DNA of 64,000 nt from Pseudomonas sp. RC10 (GTDB taxonomy: Bacteria > Pseudomonadota > Gammaproteobacteria > Pseudomonadales > Pseudomonadaceae), in contig NZ_CP151650.1 of NCBI RefSeq assembly GCF_038397775.1, positions 4,464,001-4,528,000 of the forward strand, read 5' to 3'. Position numbers and translations under genes: made by a program. Below, one piece after another: positions 48,187-58,290 of the stretch. Each line of letters starts with the position of its first letter. Positions within the stretch are counted from its first letter, which is position 1. Below the pieces are notes generated by a model, which was not told where the DNA came from, did no database searches, and saw only the letters and a program-made list of their open reading frames with translations.

Positions 48187-48262
48187 TGGCGTCCCCTAGG
48201 GGACTCGAACCCCTGTTACCGCCGTGAAAGGGCGGTGTCCTAGGCCACTAGACGAAGGGGAC
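48187..48262 (-). tRNA. tRNA-Glu (TTC), copy 1
   Basis: 76 nt including an encoded CCA end. GTCCCCTTCGTCTAGTGGCC start, anticodon loop CTTTCAC with anticodon TTC, T-arm GGGGTTCGAGTCCCC. Identical to the copy at 48443-48518. Confidence 0.98.
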
Positions 48263-48314
48263 GCAAAACCTTCAGTCGAATCCGTCATTATACGCTAACG
48301 AATCCTGGCAAATT

Positions 48315-48390
48315 TGGTGGAGCTAAGCGGGATCGAACCGCTGACCTCCTGCATGCCATGCAGGCGCTCTCCCAGCTGAGCTATAGCCCC
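48315..48390 (-). tRNA. tRNA-Ala (GGC), copy 1
   Basis: 76 nt with encoded CCA. GGGGCTATAGCTCAGCTGGG start; anticodon stem CCTGC/GCAGG with loop ATGGCAT, anticodon GGC; T-arm GCGGTTCGATCCCGC. Identical to the copy at 48605-48680. Confidence 0.98.
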
Positions 48391-48442
48391 AGATTTAGCG
48401 CCTCGCGGCGGAGATCAACCTTGCGGCGTCACTCGGTAAAGC

Positions 48443-48518
48443 TGGCGTCCCCTAGGGGACTCGAACCCCTGTTACCGCCGTGAAAGGGCGGTGTCCTAGG
48501 CCACTAGACGAAGGGGAC
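48443..48518 (-). tRNA. tRNA-Glu (TTC), copy 2
   Basis: Same 76-nt sequence as 48187-48262. Together with the next Ala gene it forms the second unit of a duplicated Ala-Glu pair. Confidence 0.98.
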
Positions 48519-48604
48519 GTAACCCTTTGTGTACCTGATCGGTGCTGGTTCCGACTTGCGGTACAAACTCCAAGGCAGTGTAGCCGACCTTGAAGCTTCT
48601 AAAT

Positions 48605-48680
48605 TGGTGGAGCTAAGCGGGATCGAACCGCTGACCTCCTGCATGCCATGCAGGCGCTCTCCCAGCTGAGCTATAGCCCC
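48605..48680 (-). tRNA. tRNA-Ala (GGC), copy 2
   Basis: Same 76-nt sequence as 48315-48390; the first gene of the array in the direction of transcription. The array order is Ala-Glu-Ala-Glu. Confidence 0.98.
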
Positions 48681-48901
48681 ACATTACACTGTCACATCAC
48701 ACTGCGTTGCCGCCGTGTTTCTGTGTTGCCGTGTGGACGGGGCGCATATTAAGTGCGACCCGAATACCTGTCAAACTTTTTTTAAACATATTTCAAAAGA
48801 ATTTTCCGGGATAACAATCACTTACCGCCCTCCCCCGGAAAACCTCGACCTTTCGCTCGCTGCATGCCGCACTCAGGCGGCACGCAACGACAGAGAGCCG
48901 C

Positions 48902-50383
48902 TCAGCCAATGGCGCCGAGCAGCTTTTCCCACTCTTTGTTTTCTTTCTTCGACACGCCGCCCAGCAGGTCGAGCGCCTGACGCAGACGGTAGCGGGTCAG
49001 GTCCGGGCCGAGGATTTCCATCGCATCGGTCACCGAGACCGAGTTCGCCTGACCGGTAATGGCCGCGAACATCAGCGGCATGGCATCACGCAGCTTGAGC
49101 TCCAAATGTTCGACCACCGCCTGAATACAGCCGGTGATGGTGTCTTTTTCCCACTGACGCAGCGACTCAAGCTTCCAGAGGATCAGTTGCAGCACCTGAC
49201 GCACTTGCTCAGGCGACAGCTTCTTGTGCTCGAACAGCTTCGGGTCCGGGTTCACACCACCGGCAAAGAAAAATCCTCCCAGCGGCGCAACCTGGCTGAA
49301 CGTTTCGACGCGGCCCTGCACGTGGGGCGCGATCTTCATCATGTAGTCGCTGTTGAACGCCCACTTCTGCACGCGGGCGGCAAATTCTTCGACCGGCAGC
49401 TCGCGCAGCCATTGACCGTTGAGCCAAGACAGTTTCTCGATGTCGAAAATCGGCCCGCCAAGAGAGACGCGGTTCAGGTCGAAGTGCTCGACCATCTCCT
49501 GCAGCGAGAACTTCTCGCGCTCATCCGGCATCGACCAGCCCATGCGGCCCAGATAGTTGAGCATCGCTTCAGGCATGAAGCCCATGCGCTCGTAGAACGT
49601 CACCGAGGTCGGGTTCTTGCGCTTGGACAGCTTGCTCTTGTCCGGGTTACGCAGCAGCGGCATGTAGCACAGCGCCGGTTTTTCCCAGCCGAAGTATTCA
49701 TACAGCAGGATCAGCTTCGGCGCCGATGGCAACCATTCTTCGCCGCGCAGCACGTGGGTGATGCCCATCAGGTGGTCATCGACAACGTTGGCGAGGAAGT
49801 AAGTCGGCAGGCCGTCGGTCTTCATCAGGACCTGCATGTCCATGCGGTCCCACGGGATTTCGACTTCGCCGCGCAAGATATCCGGCACCACGCAAACGCC
49901 TTCGCTCGGCACTTTCATGCGGATGACATGGGGTTCGCCTGCGGCCAGACGGCGCTCGACTTCCTCCTTGGAAAGCAGCAGCGCACGACCGTCGTAACGC
50001 GGGGTTTCGCCACGGGCCATCTGCTCGGCACGCATCTGATCCAGCTCTTCGGCGGTGCAGAAGCATGGGAAGGCATGACCGGCATCGACCAGTTGCTGGG
50101 TGTATTTCTTATAGATGTCGCCCCGCTCGCTCTGGCGATACGGGCCGTGAGGACCTCCGACGTCCGGGCCTTCGCTCCACTCGATGCCGAGCCAGCGCAG
50201 GGCGTCGAAAATCTGTTGTTCGGACTCGCGGGTCGAGCGCAGCTGATCGGTGTCTTCAATGCGCAGGATGAATTCGCCGCCATGCTGCTTGGCAAAGCAA
50301 TAGTTGAAGAGTGCGATGTAAGCCGTGCCAACGTGGGGGTCGCCGGTGGGCGATGGCGCGATGCGGGTGCGAACGGTGGTCAT
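48902..50383 (-). CDS. gltX: Glutamyl-tRNA synthetase
   Basis: 493 aa from ATG 50383, beginning [20 protein letters not shown], which contains the class-I HIGH-like motif. KLSKRKN near residue 250 is the KMSKS motif. It charges tRNA-Glu with glutamate. The two tRNA-Glu genes lie just downstream on the same strand, separated from gltX by 220 bp. The longer upstream reading was rejected. Confidence 0.97.
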   Translation of the reverse strand: MTTVRTRIAPSPTGDPHVGTAYIALFNYCFAKQHGGEFILRIEDTDQLRSTRESEQQIFDALRWLGIEWSEGPDVGGPHGPYRQSERGDIYKKYTQQLVDAGHAFPCFCTAEELDQMRAEQMARGETPRYDGRALLLSKEEVERRLAAGEPHVIRMKVPSEGVCVVPDILRGEVEIPWDRMDMQVLMKTDGLPTYFLANVVDDHLMGITHVLRGEEWLPSAPKLILLYEYFGWEKPALCYMPLLRNPDKSKLSKRKNPTSVTFYERMGFMPEAMLNYLGRMGWSMPDEREKFSLQEMVEHFDLNRVSLGGPIFDIEKLSWLNGQWLRELPVEEFAARVQKWAFNSDYMMKIAPHVQGRVETFSQVAPLGGFFFAGGVNPDPKLFEHKKLSPEQVRQVLQLILWKLESLRQWEKDTITGCIQAVVEHLELKLRDAMPLMFAAITGQANSVSVTDAMEILGPDLTRYRLRQALDLLGGVSKKENKEWEKLLGAIG

Positions 50384-50622
50384 GGAAAATTCCGGATAGG
50401 TCGAACAAGCCGCGAATCTTAACAGGCACGGCCCTCGCGGCTCCAGCGTCGGTGCGCAGGCGCCCGGATTTCGAGGGATGGGCATGCAGCATAGTCAGGC
50501 CGTGGCGTTACGCCAGGGAATGAATACTCGATTATCAATTCGGGTCATTATTGCAACGATGGCTAGGTGCCAGACTCGGTTAGCTGATAAATTTCCTTAC
50601 ATTCTAAAAACCCAGAACGATC

Positions 50623-51678
50623 ATGCCCGCCCAACTCAAACGCCGCCTGTTCATCTTCTTCGGGGTGGTCCTGCTGATCGCCCTCGCCTTCTTCGCCCAG
50701 TGGTACTTGAAAGGACGTTTCTACGAAACCACCGACAACGCTTACGTGCAGGGTGAGATCACCCGAGTGTCCAGCCAGCTGGGCGCGCGGGTCAGCGAGG
50801 TGTTGGTGCAGGACAACCAGCACGTGGAGAAAGGTCAGTTGCTGGTGAAGCTGGAGCCGGATGATTTTCGTCTGGCCATCGACCGCGCCAAGGCCACTTT
50901 GGCCACACGTGAAGCCGAGCGGGTGCAGGCGCAGAGCAAATTGACCCAGCAATCGAGCTTGATCGCCGCCAGTGACGCGCAAGTCCAGGCCAATCAGGCG
51001 ACCCTGGGCCGCACCCAGCTCGATCTCGCGCGGTTGCAGAAATTGCGCACGCCGGGGTTCGTCTCCGAGGCACAGGTCACCACCATGACCGCCGACAGCA
51101 ACGTGGCCCGTTCGCAGGTCACGAAAGCTCAAGCCGATGCCCAGAGTCAGCGCCAGCAGGTCAACGCCCTGACCGCTGAAATCAAACGGCTGGACGCGCA
51201 GATCGCCACCGCCCGCGCCGACCTGTCCCAGGCCGACATCAACCTGCAACGCACGGAAATTCACGCGCCCATCAGCGGCCTGATCGGTCAGCGGGCGGCG
51301 CGCAATGGCCAATACGTGCAGGCCGGGGCGTACCTGCTGTCGGTCGTGCCGGACGAAGACATCTGGGTGCAGGCCAACTTCAAGGAAACCCAGATCGAGC
51401 ACATGGAGATGGGCCAGTCCGCCGAGCTGACGTTCGACAGCTTCCCCGGCACGCCGATTCAGGGACGGGTCAACAGCCTGTTCGCCGCCTCGGGCGCGCA
51501 GTTCAGCCTGCTGCCGCCGGACAACGCCACCGGCAACTTCACCAAGGTCGTGCAGCGCATTCCGGTGAAGCTGACGTTCGCGCCCGACAACCCGTTGCAC
51601 GGCAAGATTCGTCCGGGCATGTCGGTGACGGTCTCGGTCAATATCAAACCGGCAAACGACCCACACAGTGGCCGGTGA
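50623..51678 (+). CDS. Membrane-fusion (HlyD/EmrA-type) efflux adaptor
   Basis: 351 aa. One N-terminal membrane helix (FIFFGVVLLIALAFFAQWYL), then the biotinyl-lipoyl-like half YETTDNAYVQGEITRVSSQL, a long coiled-coil hairpin (residues about 90-215, rich in Ala/Gln/Arg), the second lipoyl half IHAPISGLIGQRAARNGQYV and a beta-barrel domain. It links the inner-membrane pump to an outer-membrane channel not encoded here. Its end overlaps the transporter gene by 11 bp. Confidence 0.92.
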   Translation: MPAQLKRRLFIFFGVVLLIALAFFAQWYLKGRFYETTDNAYVQGEITRVSSQLGARVSEVLVQDNQHVEKGQLLVKLEPDDFRLAIDRAKATLATREAERVQAQSKLTQQSSLIAASDAQVQANQATLGRTQLDLARLQKLRTPGFVSEAQVTTMTADSNVARSQVTKAQADAQSQRQQVNALTAEIKRLDAQIATARADLSQADINLQRTEIHAPISGLIGQRAARNGQYVQAGAYLLSVVPDEDIWVQANFKETQIEHMEMGQSAELTFDSFPGTPIQGRVNSLFAASGAQFSLLPPDNATGNFTKVVQRIPVKLTFAPDNPLHGKIRPGMSVTVSVNIKPANDPHSGR

Positions 51679-53218
51679 CGCGCTGATTCGCCCGGTCGGC
51701 GAACCGACCCGGCGCGACTGGATCGCGGTGATGAGCGTGATGCTCGGCGCGTTCATGGCGGTGCTGGACATCCAGATCACCAACTCCTCGCTCAAGGACA
51801 TTCAGGGCGCGCTGTCCGCCACGCTGGAAGAAGGCTCGTGGATTTCCACGTCCTACCTGGTGGCGGAAATCATCATGATCCCGCTGACCGCGTGGTTGGT
51901 GCAGTTGCTCTCGGCACGCAGGCTGGCGGTGTGGGTGTCGCTCGGTTTTTTGATTTCGTCGCTGCTGTGCTCGATGGCCTGGAGCCTGGAAAGCATGATC
52001 GTATTCCGCGCCCTGCAAGGCTTCACGGGCGGCGCGCTGATCCCGCTGGCATTCACCCTGACCCTGATCAAACTCCCGGAACACCACCGGGCCAAAGGCA
52101 TGGCGCTGTTCGCCATGACCGCGACCTTCGCCCCTTCCATCGGCCCGACACTGGGCGGCTGGCTGACGGAAAACTTCGGCTGGGAATACATCTTCTATAT
52201 CAACATTCCGCCAGGGCTGGTGATGATCGCCGGGCTGCTCTACGGCCTGGAGAAAAAGGCGCCGCACTGGGAGTTGCTCAAAAGCACCGACTACGCGGGG
52301 ATCGTCACCCTCGGTGTCGGACTGGGGTGCCTGCAAGTGTTCCTGGAAGAAGGCCACCGCAAGGACTGGCTGGAATCGAACCTGATCGTCACCCTCGGCA
52401 GCGTCGCGTTGCTGAGCCTGATCACCTTCGTGATCATCCAGTTCTCCAAACCCAAGCCGCTGATCAACCTGGGCATCCTCGGCAACCGCAACTTCGGCCT
52501 GTCGAGCATTTCCAGCGTCGGCATGGGCGTCGGGCTGTACGGCTCGATCTACCTGCTGCCGCTGTACCTCGCGCAGATTCAGGGCTACAACGCGCAGCAG
52601 ATCGGCGAAGTGATCATGTGGATGGGCGTGCCGCAGTTGTTCCTAATCCCCCTCGTTCCCCAACTGATGAAAATCATCCCGCCCAAAGTGCTCTGCACCC
52701 TCGGTTTCGGCCTGTTCGGCATCGCCAGTTTTTCTTCAGGGGTGCTCAACCCGGACTTCGCCGGGCCGCAGTTCAACCACATCCAGATCGTCCGCGCGCT
52801 GGGGCAGCCGCTGATCATGGTCACCATCTCGCTGATCGCCACCGCGTTCATCCAGCCGCAAGACGCGGGGTCTGCATCGAGCCTATTCAACATCCTGCGC
52901 AACCTCGGCGGCGCCATCGGAATTGCGCTGCTCGCCACCCTGCTGGACGCCCGGACCAAGACCTACTTCGACTACCTCCGTGAGTCGATCTCCCCCGCCA
53001 ACCCTCAGGTCGCCGAGCGCATGGCCCAACTCACCGACCGACTGGGCAATGAAACGGCAGCGCTGGGCAAACTCAGCGAAATCGCCCATCAGCAGGCGGC
53101 GATCATGGCCTATAACGACGCGTTCCATTTTGTCGGGTTGGCACTGGGCATCAGCATGGTGGCGGTGATGCTGACCAAGAAATTGCCGAGTGGGGTCAAG
53201 GGTGGGGCCGCGCATTAA
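51668..53218 (+). CDS. DHA2-family drug efflux transporter (EmrB/QacA type)
   Basis: 516 aa with 14 predicted membrane helices. Starts at GTG 51668 inside the adaptor gene. DWIAVMSVMLGAFMAVLDIQITNSSL holds the family D-x-x-I/V-x-N/T motif in helix 1, and GGALIPLAFTLTLIKLPEHHRAKGMAL and GPTLGGWLTE (antiporter motif C) follow. Proton-driven export of hydrophobic toxic compounds is expected. The adaptor overlap indicates coupled translation. Confidence 0.92.
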   Translation: MAGDALIRPVGEPTRRDWIAVMSVMLGAFMAVLDIQITNSSLKDIQGALSATLEEGSWISTSYLVAEIIMIPLTAWLVQLLSARRLAVWVSLGFLISSLLCSMAWSLESMIVFRALQGFTGGALIPLAFTLTLIKLPEHHRAKGMALFAMTATFAPSIGPTLGGWLTENFGWEYIFYINIPPGLVMIAGLLYGLEKKAPHWELLKSTDYAGIVTLGVGLGCLQVFLEEGHRKDWLESNLIVTLGSVALLSLITFVIIQFSKPKPLINLGILGNRNFGLSSISSVGMGVGLYGSIYLLPLYLAQIQGYNAQQIGEVIMWMGVPQLFLIPLVPQLMKIIPPKVLCTLGFGLFGIASFSSGVLNPDFAGPQFNHIQIVRALGQPLIMVTISLIATAFIQPQDAGSASSLFNILRNLGGAIGIALLATLLDARTKTYFDYLRESISPANPQVAERMAQLTDRLGNETAALGKLSEIAHQQAAIMAYNDAFHFVGLALGISMVAVMLTKKLPSGVKGGAAH

Positions 53219-53381
53219 TAGGTGATTTGTCCGGCGCTTCCGATGGGCGCTTAAGACTTTTGGAGACGACTCTGTAGGCCTTTTCTGAAAAGCACGAAGG
53301 CCGCGCTTTTTGTGTTTCAACGCTCAGACAGGACCGCTCTAAGCCCTTACATTCCGCGGCTTTCTCAGCGCGGATCACGGA

Positions 53382-56300
53382 ATGTCTGACGCCCATTGGG
53401 CCGCCCGCCAAGGCGATGCTCTTGTTCACAATTCGATGCTGGCCGACGCCTTGGGCGGTGTGCTAGAGGTCGCGGCCAACGTTGCCATCGGCGGGCTGGT
53501 GGGCGCTGCGCTGGTGGGTGCAGCCAGCTTGACCGTGGCGACAGGCGGGCTGGGGGCCTGTGTACTGGGCGCCGCAGTCAGCGTCGCCGTGGGCGTGGGC
53601 CTGAACGCCACGGGCATGGACGAGCGCATTCGTAATGTCTGTAATGACCTGGCGAACGACCTGTTCCCGCCCACCGTCTGCGCACACATCAGCAGCGGTT
53701 CTCCCAACGTCTTCATCAATGGCCTGCCAGCAGCGCGTGCGGCCGGCAGCGTGGCGTCCGAAAGCGCCGATGTGCCCGCCGATGAGGCGCCCGAAGGCAC
53801 CTTTCTCGACATTGCCAAGGGCTTTTTCTCCGAACTGTGGCGACCCACTGTCGCCACGCCCGCGCCCGGCGTCATACCCGAACCGTCCGATCAGGTGACC
53901 TGCGAACGGCACCCGCCCATGCCGGTTCAGCACATCGCCGAAGGATCGGACCGGGTCTTCATCAACGGTCAGCCCGCCGTGCGCAGCGGGGACCGCAGCA
54001 CTTGTGACGCGACGGTGGTGTCCTCGGGGCTGATCTCGCCAAACGTGCGCATTGGCGGCGAAAAGCTCGTGGTCCGAACGATCCGCAGCGGCAAGACGCC
54101 CGGCATCGGTCTGGCGGTCAACGCCCTGATGATGCTCAAGGGCGCCCCGCGTAAGTTTGCCAGCAACTTGCCGTGCATGCTGTTTGCTGGCCTGAACACC
54201 TTTGTCGTCAGTCAGGTGAGCGGCGCGTTGAGCCGTGCGGTCTCTGGTTCGCCACATCCGGTGCATGCCGCAACGGGGGCGAAGGTACTGGGTGGGGCCG
54301 AGGAGCTGGACTTCACCCTCCCCGGCCTGATGCCCATCGAGTGGCAACGCTCCTACAACAGCCGTGACGAACGCCGTGACGGGCTGTTTGGCGCAGGCTG
54401 GAGCATGCCGTTCGAGGTCAGCGTGCGGGTGGAATCGCATCCGGAAGGCGGTGAGCGGCTGATCTACACCGACGAACAGGCGCGTCAGATCGACATGGGC
54501 GCGATCGCCTTGGGCAGTGCAGTGTTCAGCCCAGGTGAAGGGCTGGCGGTCAAGCGGCATGACGATGGCCGACTGCTGATCGAAAGCGAAGACGGGCTGT
54601 ATCGGTTGTTCGAACCTACGCTGCCTGATCCGTCACGGCTTCGGTTGAGTCAGTTGGGGGATCGCAACGATAACCGGATTCATCTGGAGTACGACGTTGA
54701 GGGACGTTTGGCGGGGCTGCGCGATTCGCTGAACGTGATGTGCCTCGATCTGGCGTATTCGGCGCAATGGCCTCGACGGGTCGAGCGACTTGAACGTGTG
54801 TTTGACGATGGCAGTCATGAGACGTTGGCGCGTTATGCCTATGACGGATCGAGTGATCTGGCCGAGGTCAGCGATGCCTTGGGCAATGTTCAGCGGCGTT
54901 TCGTTTACGACGCTGATCGGCGCATGGTCGAGCACCAACTTCCCGAAGGCCTGCGCTGCTTTTACGAATGGGCCTTGATCGACGATCGGGAATGGCGTGT
55001 CGTGCGCCATTACACCGACGAGGGCGACGAATACCGGTTCGATTACGACTTGAGCGCTGGGAGCACGGTGGTCACCGATGGCCTGAATCGACGCAGTGTA
55101 AGACGCTGGAACGTTCAGCATCAGATCACGGAATACATCGATAACCTCGGGCTGACGTGGCGGTTTGCGTGGAATGACGCACGCCAGTTACTCGGGGCCA
55201 CCGATCCTCAAGGGGGCGAGTGGCGCTACACCTACGATGACGCGGGCAATCTCGAAACCACCGTAGATCCCTTGGGCCGCTGCCAGCTGACGCAATGGCT
55301 CGAACACTGGTCACTGCCCCGACTGGAAACCGACGCAGCGGGCCACACTTGGCAGTACCGCTACGACGCACGCGGCAACTGCACCCACGCCGTCGATCCG
55401 CTGGGGCACACCACCCGGTTCCACTACGACGGCTACGGCCAAGTCATTGAAATCATCGACGCGACCGGCAAAAGTCGAAAGCAGTATTGGAACGAGTATG
55501 GGCAACTGACCGAATCCATCGATTGCTCGGGGTCTCCCACGCGCTTCAGCTACGACAAGCATGGCTTTCTGCAAGGAATCACCGATGCGCTGGGCGAGCG
55601 CACGCTGTACCGGCATGACGCGTTGGGTCAGCTGTTGCAGCAGGTGTTGCCGGATGGACGCGTCGATGAGTACGAATGGACACCCGGCGGATGGCTGAGG
55701 CGCCACACAGATCCCGCCGGTGCGACCACGCTGTATGAGCGTGACCGGCGCGGCCAGCTTCGACAACGGACCGATGCGCTGCGGCGACAGGTCCGGTTTG
55801 CTCATGACGCTTACGGCCGTCTGCACACCCTGACCAACGAAAACGGCGAACACTACCGGTTTGCCTGGGATGCCGGCGACCGGCTGGTACTACAGCAGGA
55901 CCTGGACGGCAGTCAACGGCGGTACGCCTGCGACAGACTGAACAACGTGGTGCGTATTGAGCAGCTTGCATCGCCTCATGACGAAGCGTTTGCAAAGGAC
56001 TCAATCATTCATGAGCTGAAACGCGACGCCGCAGGGCGTCTGATTGCCAAAGTCACCGCCGACGGCAATACCGCGTACACCTACGATGCGCGGGATCAAC
56101 TGACCGACATTACGTTCACCGGGCTTGGTGCTGAGCCTCGCAGTGTGGGCTTTGCCTGGGACGCCTTGGGGCAATTGCTCAGTGAATCCGGCGCGACAGG
56201 CGTTTTCCAGCACCACTACGACGAGCTGGGCAACCGGGTTCAATCCCGACTTCCGGATGGCCGCTGGCTCAATCATTTGCGCTACGGCAGCGGCCACGTG

Positions 56301-57683
56301 CATCAGATCAATCTGGACGGTCTGGTCATTTGCGATTTCGAACGCGACCGCCTGCACCGCGAGGTGCTGCGCACACAGGCGCAGCTCAATACGCGCACGC
56401 AGTACGATCGCGCAGGCCGCTTGCGCTCAAGAGCGCGCCGCGCTGCCGATCAACCCCGGCAATTGCCCGCGCAATGGGCGACCGACTACGACTTCGACCC
56501 CGCCGACAACCTTGTGGGGCAATCGGAGCGTAATGGGCCACGCTCGTTTCGCACTTATCTGCACTACGACGCCACTGCTCGGCTCATGGCTCGTGAGGGC
56601 GAACCGGCCACCGAGACAGAGCTGTACGCCTACGATCCGGCAGCCAACCTGCTGGAGGGTCAAGGCTCTGGCCACGTCGTGCACAACCGGCTGCTGAGGT
56701 ATCAGGACAAACACTACCGGTACGACGGCTTTGGCCGAATGATCGAGAAACGCAGCCTGCGCCGCGGCACCCAGCGTTTCGCCTACGATGCCGAAAGCCG
56801 ACTCATCGCCGTTCACAACGACAAAGGCGATGTCGTGCGCATGACCTACGACCCACTGGGACGGCGCATCGAAAAACACGAATACAACCGCCATGGATGC
56901 CGGGTGAGCTCCACCCGTTTCACTTGGGATGGCTTGCGTCTGCTCCATGAAGACTGCCATCACAAACAAAGCCTCTATCTCTATATCGAAGACAGCCACG
57001 AACCTCTCGCCCGAATCGACGGCATCGGCGAGTTCCAGACAGTCCACCACTTCCACAACGCCCCCAACGGCCAACCGGAAGCACTGACCGAAGCCAGCGG
57101 CGACCTGGCGTGGACAGCCCGCTATCAGGTCTGGGGCAACACCACTCACGAAGACCGCGCACCGCACATTGCGCCCCAGAACCTGAGGTTCCAGGGCCAA
57201 TACCTTGATCGCGAGACCGGACTGCACTACAACACCTTCAGGTTCTACGACCCGGATGTGGGTCGCTTCACCACGCCTGATCCGATTGGGTTGGCGGGTG
57301 GGCTGAATCTCTATGGGTATGCGCCGAATTCGGTGGGATGGGTGGATCCGTGGGGGTGGAGTTGTAGCGTCGTCAAGGCTCGCAATCGACGACATGCTTA
57401 CACCCTGGCGAAAGACCATGCAAAAGTACCTCGCGTTTCTAAAGGAGGTGAAATCATTGATATTGACGAGATCAAGCCGTCCAGTCGGGGCGATAACTGG
57501 AGCCAGATGAAGTATAAGGGCGCACGATCCGTGGGGAGAAAACATACAGATAAGGGCGTATCTTATTTCGAACACCCTGATGGTCACCCTGACGCAGGGA
57601 TGCCAGGGATACCGAAGCATCATGACTCTGGGCATATTCACGCCATCAACGCCAAAGGCGAGAAAATTGTGTTCACCTGGTAG
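53382..57683 (+). CDS. PAAR/Rhs polymorphic toxin with a His-rich, probable HNH/EndoVII-type C-terminal nuclease
   Basis: 1433 aa. A hydrophobic Gly/Ala segment (about 27-72) and two PAAR-like stretches (CAHISSGSPNVFINGLPAAR near 104; VFINGQPAVRSGDRSTCDA near 190) form the N-terminal part that would sit on a type VI secretion spike. A DUF6531-like segment (SGSPHPVHAATG, near 287) opens the Rhs cage, with many YD repeats (YDARGN, YDGYGQ, YDKHGF and so on). The cage ends with DPIGLAGGLNLYGYAPN and DPWGWS at about 1327. The last 106 residues are the toxin: FEHPDGH, MPGIPKHH and SGHIHA give a His-rich centre like the HNH/EndoVII (EHHH-type) nucleases. No EagR chaperone or VgrG gene is adjacent. 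Confidence 0.88.
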   Translation: MSDAHWAARQGDALVHNSMLADALGGVLEVAANVAIGGLVGAALVGAASLTVATGGLGACVLGAAVSVAVGVGLNATGMDERIRNVCNDLANDLFPPTVCAHISSGSPNVFINGLPAARAAGSVASESADVPADEAPEGTFLDIAKGFFSELWRPTVATPAPGVIPEPSDQVTCERHPPMPVQHIAEGSDRVFINGQPAVRSGDRSTCDATVVSSGLISPNVRIGGEKLVVRTIRSGKTPGIGLAVNALMMLKGAPRKFASNLPCMLFAGLNTFVVSQVSGALSRAVSGSPHPVHAATGAKVLGGAEELDFTLPGLMPIEWQRSYNSRDERRDGLFGAGWSMPFEVSVRVESHPEGGERLIYTDEQARQIDMGAIALGSAVFSPGEGLAVKRHDDGRLLIESEDGLYRLFEPTLPDPSRLRLSQLGDRNDNRIHLEYDVEGRLAGLRDSLNVMCLDLAYSAQWPRRVERLERVFDDGSHETLARYAYDGSSDLAEVSDALGNVQRRFVYDADRRMVEHQLPEGLRCFYEWALIDDREWRVVRHYTDEGDEYRFDYDLSAGSTVVTDGLNRRSVRRWNVQHQITEYIDNLGLTWRFAWNDARQLLGATDPQGGEWRYTYDDAGNLETTVDPLGRCQLTQWLEHWSLPRLETDAAGHTWQYRYDARGNCTHAVDPLGHTTRFHYDGYGQVIEIIDATGKSRKQYWNEYGQLTESIDCSGSPTRFSYDKHGFLQGITDALGERTLYRHDALGQLLQQVLPDGRVDEYEWTPGGWLRRHTDPAGATTLYERDRRGQLRQRTDALRRQVRFAHDAYGRLHTLTNENGEHYRFAWDAGDRLVLQQDLDGSQRRYACDRLNNVVRIEQLASPHDEAFAKDSIIHELKRDAAGRLIAKVTADGNTAYTYDARDQLTDITFTGLGAEPRSVGFAWDALGQLLSESGATGVFQHHYDELGNRVQSRLPDGRWLNHLRYGSGHVHQINLDGLVICDFERDRLHREVLRTQAQLNTRTQYDRAGRLRSRARRAADQPRQLPAQWATDYDFDPADNLVGQSERNGPRSFRTYLHYDATARLMAREGEPATETELYAYDPAANLLEGQGSGHVVHNRLLRYQDKHYRYDGFGRMIEKRSLRRGTQRFAYDAESRLIAVHNDKGDVVRMTYDPLGRRIEKHEYNRHGCRVSSTRFTWDGLRLLHEDCHHKQSLYLYIEDSHEPLARIDGIGEFQTVHHFHNAPNGQPEALTEASGDLAWTARYQVWGNTTHEDRAPHIAPQNLRFQGQYLDRETGLHYNTFRFYDPDVGRFTTPDPIGLAGGLNLYGYAPNSVGWVDPWGWSCSVVKARNRRHAYTLAKDHAKVPRVSKGGEIIDIDEIKPSSRGDNWSQMKYKGARSVGRKHTDKGVSYFEHPDGHPDAGMPGIPKHHDSGHIHAINAKGEKIVFTW

Positions 57684-57690
57684 AGCATTT

Positions 57691-58290
57691 ATGGAACTAA
57701 CAATTGAATTCCCGGTTGAGCAGGATGATATTTTCACTCAACCATCGCATTTGCCCCAAGGGTTTTGCATTTGTTATCAGCACAACGTTGACGACGCTGG
57801 CTATGGACCTTACGGCTTTCACACAGCGAAATCAGAGATACTACTGAAACGCGCACTAGGCCCGCTTACTTATTGGAATTCTGAAAGAGGTCAGTTGGTC
57901 GATGCAGACATACCAAAGGCGGACGGGATTTATTTCTTCAGGGAGCAAGGCTATGTGACAACAATGAACAGTGAGCTAATGATTTATCAAAAATCTCAAG
58001 CGATTCAAGCACTCAGAGACAGATACAAAAAAACGAGCCCATCGACCCCATCTAGCGCCAAGCCCATATTACTCGAAGTAGCACAAGGGCGGAGAATGTC
58101 TGGGGCGGCCATTTCAAAGATACTGGAGAATAATTGTTCATTTCTGATCAGTTATTCTCGCATTACTGAGATGGGTCAAATACTTATTTTTTTTGACACA
58201 ACGTTGAGGGCAAACATCCGAAAAACCGCTGAAGAAGAAGGTATAAAATATATAACAGAAAAATCCATCGACGATTTAAAGCCATGGTGA
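57691..58290 (+). CDS. Probable immunity protein for the Rhs C-terminal toxin
   Basis: 199 aa from ATG 57691, only 7 bp after the rhs stop. No signal peptide or membrane segment, so cytosolic. I do not recognise the family; FCICYQHNVDDAGYGPYGFH and PLTYWNSERGQLVDADIPKADGIYFFREQGYV are its most distinctive stretches. Codon use and base composition turn AT-rich here compared with the rhs cage. The position directly behind a variable Rhs tip is the standard place of the cognate immunity gene; the function is inferred from that alone. Confidence 0.7.
   Translation: MELTIEFPVEQDDIFTQPSHLPQGFCICYQHNVDDAGYGPYGFHTAKSEILLKRALGPLTYWNSERGQLVDADIPKADGIYFFREQGYVTTMNSELMIYQKSQAIQALRDRYKKTSPSTPSSAKPILLEVAQGRRMSGAAISKILENNCSFLISYSRITEMGQILIFFDTTLRANIRKTAEEEGIKYITEKSIDDLKPW

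Noticed and set aside
56427..57737. 436-codon minus-strand frame across the end of rhs
   Set aside because: No motif, and it covers the conserved Rhs cage end.
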